Shown here in pieces: positions 30,588 through 34,651 of a stretch of DNA of 34,651 nt. The stretch spans positions 1 through 34,651 of the forward strand of contig JAKATZ010000008.1 in the NCBI GenBank assembly GCA_021827925.1, given 5' to 3'. The notes beneath the pieces were generated by a model. It ran no database searches. It saw only the letters and a program-made list of their open reading frames with translations, and was not told the origin of the DNA. This DNA comes from Microcaldota archaeon. Lineage in GTDB: Archaea > Micrarchaeota > Micrarchaeia > Micrarchaeales > CABMGC01. Position numbers and translations under genes: made by a program. The number at the start of each line of letters is the position of its first letter. Position 1 is the stretch's first letter.

Positions 30588-31805
30588 TCATTTCCTGATT
30601 ATCTCGCATTTGAGTGGGTCTATAAGGATGCCTCCACGCTCCAAATACCACCCAAACTTTTTCTTTGCAAAATCCAAATAGTTCCATGCACCGACAATGA
30701 GGCAATCCGGCATATCGTTCACTATCTCCTTCTCATCCTTTATCCTTATGTTGGCAACAGGTATGAATCTCCCTATCTTCGTCGGTGTGTTATCATAAGC
30801 GCATTTTATCTGCCTGTCAGACATCCCTGAATAGTTCAGTAGCGTGACTATCTTCGCAGGCACCGCCCATACTGATACATTCTTGTTTTCTGCCCGCAGT
30901 CCTTCTATCAGTTTAACGAACCTGTCCCTGCGTTCGTCTGCGCGCTTCTGCAGCTCCTTCATCGATCCGGCGTCATAGATTCCCGATCTCCTCTCTTCCG
31001 CATAAAATGCTTCCAGTTCTTTCCCAATGCCACTCAGGCAAAAAGTGGTTCTTATAGAGCCGCCGTGCTGTCCTTCCAGATACTCCATCTCTGATATCTT
31101 AAGACCACATACATTTGCAACTGTATGCATGGCCTTTGCACTCCATACGTAGTAATGTTCGCCGTAAAGCGCATCTATCTGAAGATCGTCTATTAGCGAT
31201 TTTAGCCAGTGTACCTCCACGATTATCCTGCCTCCGTCATCCAGAAGCATTTTCATGCCCGATAAGAAATCAATAGGGTCAGGTATATGTGCAAATACAT
31301 TATTCGCAACCACAAGATCTGCTTTCCCGTACACATCAACTATTCTGCTCGCGGTGTCTTTGCCGAAAAACTCCTTGATCGTATGCAGACCTCTGCTGTT
31401 CGCTATATCCGCAAGATCGTTTGGTTCGACTCCTATCACCTTCCCGAAGCCACCGAAATTTTTAATCATCTCTATCTCTGTGCCATCATTTGAGGCGACT
31501 ACAACCGCAAAATCCCTTTTAGCGATTTTTTCCTTCAAATTCCTGGCAAGCTCTTCGAAGTGCTTGACTGCAGGCGAGCTAACGCCTGTTTGATACACAT
31601 AAAACCCCCCGAATAACTGCTCTCTGCTTATCATCTCGATCTGCTGGAAAAATGTGCAATCTCCGCACCAGTAATATGCAAGTGGATAACTCTTCACGCT
31701 GTTAAGTTCATCCTTTGTAACCAGATTATTTGCGCTAGGCATGCTCCCAAAATCAAGAACCTTGTGGACATTCAGGCTGCCGCAAACTTTACATGTTTTT
31801 TCCAT
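30588..31805 (-). CDS. Sugar C-methyltransferase (three-domain, zinc-binding N-terminus)
   Basis: This protein of about 405 residues has the order seen in NDP-sugar C-methyltransferases such as TylC3. An N-terminal zinc domain has Cys5, Cys8, Cys47 and Cys50 (CKVCG...VLDFGSMPSANNLV...WCGDC). A central SAM domain follows (VVVASNDGTEIEMI, VIGVEPND, DLVVANNVFAHIPDP), with YGEHYYVWS, a catalytic-region signature, and a C-terminal domain with VWAVPAKIVTLLNY and CLIVGAWNY. It would add a branch methyl group to a dTDP- or GDP-keto-sugar. An excellent GAGGAGG ribosome site stands 5 bases before the ATG at 31805. The frame starts within the end of rmlB (17-base overlap), so it belongs to the rmlD-rmlB transcript. 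Confidence 0.85.
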   Translation of the reverse strand: MEKTCKVCGSLNVHKVLDFGSMPSANNLVTKDELNSVKSYPLAYYWCGDCTFFQQIEMISREQLFGGFYVYQTGVSSPAVKHFEELARNLKEKIAKRDFAVVVASNDGTEIEMIKNFGGFGKVIGVEPNDLADIANSRGLHTIKEFFGKDTASRIVDVYGKADLVVANNVFAHIPDPIDFLSGMKMLLDDGGRIIVEVHWLKSLIDDLQIDALYGEHYYVWSAKAMHTVANVCGLKISEMEYLEGQHGGSIRTTFCLSGIGKELEAFYAEERRSGIYDAGSMKELQKRADERRDRFVKLIEGLRAENKNVSVWAVPAKIVTLLNYSGMSDRQIKCAYDNTPTKIGRFIPVANIRIKDEKEIVNDMPDCLIVGAWNYLDFAKKKFGWYLERGGILIDPLKCEIIRK

Positions 31806-32748
31806 TAGCGCCTCCTCTGTTTTTATACCATTGTATTGTTTTCCTGAGCCCCTCCTCAAACGTCAATGACGGCTTCCAGCCTAGAGCATCGCGTATCTTT
31901 GACGAATCCAGTGCATACCGGATATCATGGCCCGGCCTGTCCCTGACATGCTCCACTGCGCTCTCCGCTACTCCCAATTCCTGCAGTATGCGCTTCACCA
32001 CATCGATATTGCGTCTTTCATAGCCTGCGCTGATTATGTATGTTTCCCCTATGACTCCGTCAGAAAGTATGCTCTCGATCGCGGAGCAGTGGTCGTCTAC
32101 GTGTATCCAATCCCTTACCTGCATGCCATTCCCGTAAACCGGTATTCTGCTGCCATTAATCGCATTGATTATAGTTTTAGGTATGAGCTTTTCTTCATGC
32201 TGCCTAGGTCCCATGTTGTTGCCACAGTTAGAGATTGTGACTTTGACTCCGTGAGTATTAAAGTAGGCTCTTGCCAGATGGTCTGCAGATGCCTTTGTAG
32301 CGGCATATGGGTTTCTCGGGGCGTACGCACTGCGTTCCGTGAATTTCTCATCAGAATCCAAAGAAAGCGTCCCATACACTTCATCTGTAGACACTTGGTG
32401 TATCCTTTTATCGTACCTCCTTGCCGCTTCTAGAAGTACATGCACTCCTGCTATGTTTGAATGTATGAACGCCCCAGAGTCAACTATCGATCTGTCTACG
32501 TGGCTTTCCGCGGCAAAATTCACCACGGCATCTGAATCATTGACCACCGGATCAACAACACTGGCATCGGCTATGTCCCCCTTCACAAATTCATATCTGG
32601 AGCTATCTATGCCTTTAAGGTTAGAAGGATCAGCAGCATAAGTGAGTTTATCCAGGTTTACTATCTCATCACCGCCATGGTTCTTAAGCCAATAATGTAT
32701 GAAATTAGAGCCAATGAACCCGCAGCCTCCCGTAACTAGCAACTTCAT
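31789..32748 (-). CDS. rmlB: dTDP-glucose 4,6-dehydratase RmlB
   Basis: This 319-residue extended SDR has GGCGFIGSNF (7-16), AAESHVDRSI (79-88), the RmlB signature STDEVYG (120-126, with Asp122 and Glu123 for dehydration), and catalytic Tyr148/Lys152 in RNPYAATKASAD. NNMGPRQHEEKLIP and GNGMQVRDWIHVDDH complete the family set. It converts dTDP-glucose to dTDP-4-keto-6-deoxyglucose, the second step of rhamnose synthesis and also a branch point for C-methylated deoxysugars. It overlaps rmlD by 4 bases (ATGA) and the downstream C-methyltransferase by 17 bases, so the three are one translationally coupled unit. Confidence 0.93.
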   Translation of the reverse strand: MKLLVTGGCGFIGSNFIHYWLKNHGGDEIVNLDKLTYAADPSNLKGIDSSRYEFVKGDIADASVVDPVVNDSDAVVNFAAESHVDRSIVDSGAFIHSNIAGVHVLLEAARRYDKRIHQVSTDEVYGTLSLDSDEKFTERSAYAPRNPYAATKASADHLARAYFNTHGVKVTISNCGNNMGPRQHEEKLIPKTIINAINGSRIPVYGNGMQVRDWIHVDDHCSAIESILSDGVIGETYIISAGYERRNIDVVKRILQELGVAESAVEHVRDRPGHDIRYALDSSKIRDALGWKPSLTFEEGLRKTIQWYKNRGGANGKNM

Positions 32749-33626
32749 CCTATCAACTGCTTTTTGAATATAGAAAGGCCTTCTTCTATCCCAAACGCCC
32801 TTATTCCTGTGGCATTCTCGACCTTCTTGTTGACCATGTTAACCCTTCCCGGTCTAAGTCCTACCTGGTTCAATTCGCTGCTAGTAACTGGTACTATCAA
32901 TTCCTTCTCAAGACCAAAAACATCGGCGATAATGACTGAAAAGTCATACCTGCTTATACAATCGGTGCCTGTGATATGGAATACCCCTCTTTCATCCCTC
33001 TCATACAGTCTGAGAAGGAATTCAGCTAAGTTGTCAGTGAACGTGGGGTTGTTTTCCTGGTCGGTCACTATTCTTACCTGCTCTCCACCCCTGAGCTTCT
33101 CTATCAACCATGCTGGAAAACTCGCCTTTCCGGAACCACCCGTACCGTACATGACCGAACTTCTTGCCACCACATAATCTACATCAAGTGCCGATAAGAC
33201 CTTCTCCATTATGAGCTTTGTCTTAGCATAATAATTAAGCGCATGCGGCTCGTCCTCCTCCGTGTACTCTCCTTTCTTACCATCAAAAACGTTGTCCGTA
33301 GACATAAACATGTACTTGCAAGATGCCTCTTTGCATGCCTCGGCCACGTTCTTGGCTCCGTCAACATTCACCATCCATGCCTCTGCTGGATTCTTCTCGC
33401 AATGGTCTATGTTAACAAGTCCGTGCGTGTCTATCACAAAATCGGGCATAATCCTGGATATCAACTCGAACACTCTCTCCCTGTTGCACACGTCAAGCTT
33501 CCACATATTCTTCCTTTCCGATGCATGAAGATTGTAAGTACCAAAAACTTCAAATCGGCCTTGCGCTACCTCAAGTATCTTGCTCCCCAGAAGGCCGGTA
33601 CCTCCTATAACTAGCAGCCTTTCCAT
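32745..33626 (-). CDS. rmlD: dTDP-4-dehydrorhamnose reductase RmlD
   Basis: This protein of about 293 residues opens MERLLVIGGTGLLGSKI and has GLVNIDHCEKNPAEAWMVN, YMFMSTDNVFDG (the RmlD-type STDxVFDG), catalytic Tyr133/Lys137 in YYAKTK, and ARSSVMYG. It reduces dTDP-4-keto-rhamnose to dTDP-L-rhamnose, the last step of the pathway. The frame is open to 33647; the ATG at 33626 lies about 27 bases after the centre of the TATA box ATCTATAAATAT (33649-33660) and is preferred over ATG 33632. It leads the rmlD-rmlB-methyltransferase operon and is divergent from rmlA. Confidence 0.88.
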   Translation of the reverse strand: MERLLVIGGTGLLGSKILEVAQGRFEVFGTYNLHASERKNMWKLDVCNRERVFELISRIMPDFVIDTHGLVNIDHCEKNPAEAWMVNVDGAKNVAEACKEASCKYMFMSTDNVFDGKKGEYTEEDEPHALNYYAKTKLIMEKVLSALDVDYVVARSSVMYGTGGSGKASFPAWLIEKLRGGEQVRIVTDQENNPTFTDNLAEFLLRLYERDERGVFHITGTDCISRYDFSVIIADVFGLEKELIVPVTSSELNQVGLRPGRVNMVNKKVENATGIRAFGIEEGLSIFKKQLIG

Positions 33627-33648
33627 AACCATAAAGTTGCGTGACAAG

Positions 33649-33668
33649 ATATTTATAGATTCTTAAAC
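33649..33668. promoter_or_regulatory. Divergent promoter between rmlD and rmlA
   Basis: ATCTATAAATAT on the minus strand serves rmlD. On the plus strand ATTTATAGAT or the adjacent TTCTTAAAC serves rmlA, whose ATG is at 33686. The two promoters share or abut the same A/T box. Confidence 0.45.
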
Positions 33669-33685
33669 AAATAGTTCTGATTTTG

Positions 33686-34432
33686 ATGATTGGAATAATC
33701 TTGGCCGGCGGCAATGGCACAAGGTTACGGCCCATTACAAATGTCACCAACAAGCATCTTCTGCCAGTATACAACAAGCCCATGATCTACTACCCTGTGG
33801 AATTTCATAAGTCACTGGGAATAACTGAGGTGTTACTTACCACCGGGAAGGAGTTTGGCGGAGAGTTTACCAATCTTCTCGGGGATGGGAGCAGGTTCGG
33901 AATCAACCTTACTTATAAGGTTCAAGAAGAAGCCCTGGGGATAGCGCATGCTTTGGGACTTGCGGAGAACATAGCAAAGGGCCATAGCATGGCCGTTATC
34001 CTTGGCGACAATCTATTCTTTCTAAGCAACGAGGAGACAAAGTCAATACGCAGAGAAGTGGAAGAATTCGCAAGGACACCCGAAGGGGCAGTTATATTTC
34101 TTAAGAGAGTTAGCGACCCTGAAAGGTTCGGTGTCGCAGAAGTGGATGAGAACGGAAGAGTCATGGGCATAGAAGAAAAGCCAAAGAACCCGAAATCCAA
34201 CTACGCTGTTACTGGGCTATATCTGTATGATAGCACAGTATTTGAAAAGATACGCCGCCTTAAGCCCTCCGGAAGAGGAGAACTAGAGTTAACTGATGTC
34301 AACAATGCCTATCTTCTTGAAGGCAAACTCAAGTCACATCTGCTCGAAGGAGAATGGACTGATGCCGGCACGTTCGATTCACTTCACAGGGCAAATTCCT
34401 TGGCGAAGGATATACAGGGACCCTCGGTGTAA
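33686..34432 (+). CDS. rmlA: Glucose-1-phosphate thymidylyltransferase RmlA (short form)
   Basis: This 248-residue nucleotidyltransferase has the signature GIILAGGNGTRLRPIT (3-18), NKHLLPVYNKPMIYYP with the sugar-phosphate lysine, the metal site VILGDNLFF, GVAEVD, EEKPKNPKSNYAVTGLYLYD and EWTDAGTFDSL. It makes dTDP-glucose from dTTP and glucose 1-phosphate, the committed step. It is about 45 residues shorter than bacterial RmlA, ending soon after the last conserved motif, as in many archaeal forms. The ATG at 33686 is about 26-31 bases from the TATA region, so the message is essentially leaderless. rmlC follows 3 bases after the stop. Confidence 0.92.
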   Translation: MIGIILAGGNGTRLRPITNVTNKHLLPVYNKPMIYYPVEFHKSLGITEVLLTTGKEFGGEFTNLLGDGSRFGINLTYKVQEEALGIAHALGLAENIAKGHSMAVILGDNLFFLSNEETKSIRREVEEFARTPEGAVIFLKRVSDPERFGVAEVDENGRVMGIEEKPKNPKSNYAVTGLYLYDSTVFEKIRRLKPSGRGELELTDVNNAYLLEGKLKSHLLEGEWTDAGTFDSLHRANSLAKDIQGPSV

Positions 34433-34435
34433 ACG

Positions 34436-34651
34436 ATGTTCCGCTTTATTCCAATGTCCATACCTGAAGTGGTTGCTGTGGAGACCGAGCGCTTCAGCGA
34501 TGATCGCGGTTATCTGTATGAGCATTTCAAGGAATCTTCATTCAAAGGCAGCGGCCTGCCTTTCAGGTTTGAGCAAGATCTTTTTTCAAAATCTAAGAAA
34601 GGTATAATTCGAGGGCTGCACTACCAGACGGAGCCCAAGGGACAAGGGAAG
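34436..34651 (+). CDS. rmlC: dTDP-4-dehydrorhamnose 3,5-epimerase RmlC (partial, cut by window edge)
   Basis: The first 72 codons of an RmlC cupin are present and the frame is open at the window end. The N-terminus PMSIPEVVAVETERFSDDRG and YEHFKESSF match the family start. EQDLFSKSKKGIIRGLHYQ contains the RGLHYQ signature with the catalytic histidine. It epimerises C3 and C5 of dTDP-4-keto-6-deoxyglucose, completing the rhamnose route with rmlA, rmlB and rmlD. GGTG lies 6 bases before the ATG and the gene is 3 bases after rmlA, so the two are coupled. Confidence 0.92.
   Translation, partial: MFRFIPMSIPEVVAVETERFSDDRGYLYEHFKESSFKGSGLPFRFEQDLFSKSKKGIIRGLHYQTEPKGQGK

Noticed and set aside
31927-32433. 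168-codon plus-strand frame within rmlB
   Set aside because: It is antisense to a complete RmlB with all catalytic residues.

Overview
The window looks like chromosome of a small-genome archaeon. The archaeal signals are TATA boxes about 26 bases before many starts with little or no leader, ribosome sites complementary to an archaeal 16S tail (GTGAT, AGGTG, GAGGAGG), a tRNA gene with no encoded CCA, an AglB/STT3-type oligosaccharyltransferase, and an S-layer protein with Methanococcus-type end domains. Tight packing and many unfamiliar secreted proteins fit a DPANN lineage; a Micrarchaeota (ARMAN-like) origin is my best guess and is an inference.

Region 1 (1-5.5 kb): a HAD phosphatase and a UbiE/MenG-type quinone methyltransferase, then a polyprenyl diphosphate synthase on the other strand, a tRNA-His gene, and two paralogous proteins made of four repeats that resemble the N-terminal domain of archaeal ribosomal stalk protein P1/L12. 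Between the paralogues lies a small four-helix membrane protein. A three-hairpin element occurs twice (1-86 and 3876-3962).

Region 2 (5.6-19.4 kb): a cell-envelope block. AglB is followed by a GT75-like (reversibly glycosylated polypeptide) protein and a GT2 transferase. A divergent, shorter STT3-like protein follows on the minus strand. Then come the S-layer protein with more than 20 N-glycosylation sequons, two membrane-anchored surface proteins sharing an unrecognised four-cysteine domain, and a YgjP-type metalloprotein. The likely theme is making, exporting and N-glycosylating the S-layer.

Region 3 (19.4-34.65 kb): nucleotide-sugar and glycan-assembly genes. It holds an FkbM methyltransferase with a radical SAM/SPASM protein, one GT2 and three GT4 transferases, a UDP-sugar 6-dehydrogenase, two SDR nucleotide-sugar enzymes (one is RmlB), a sugar C-methyltransferase, a tandem pair of GT-A-like proteins sharing a perfectly identical 349-bp core, and RmlD, RmlA and a right-truncated RmlC. 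Together with RmlB this is a full dTDP-L-rhamnose route. No flippase or polymerase is visible in this region. The glycan would plausibly be transferred by AglB onto the surface proteins of region 2.

The items most worth a second look are the P1/L12-like repeat proteins, the 349-bp homogenised tract, the divergent STT3 paralogue, the three-hairpin element, the shared four-cysteine ectodomain, and a tRNA-His without an encoded G-1.
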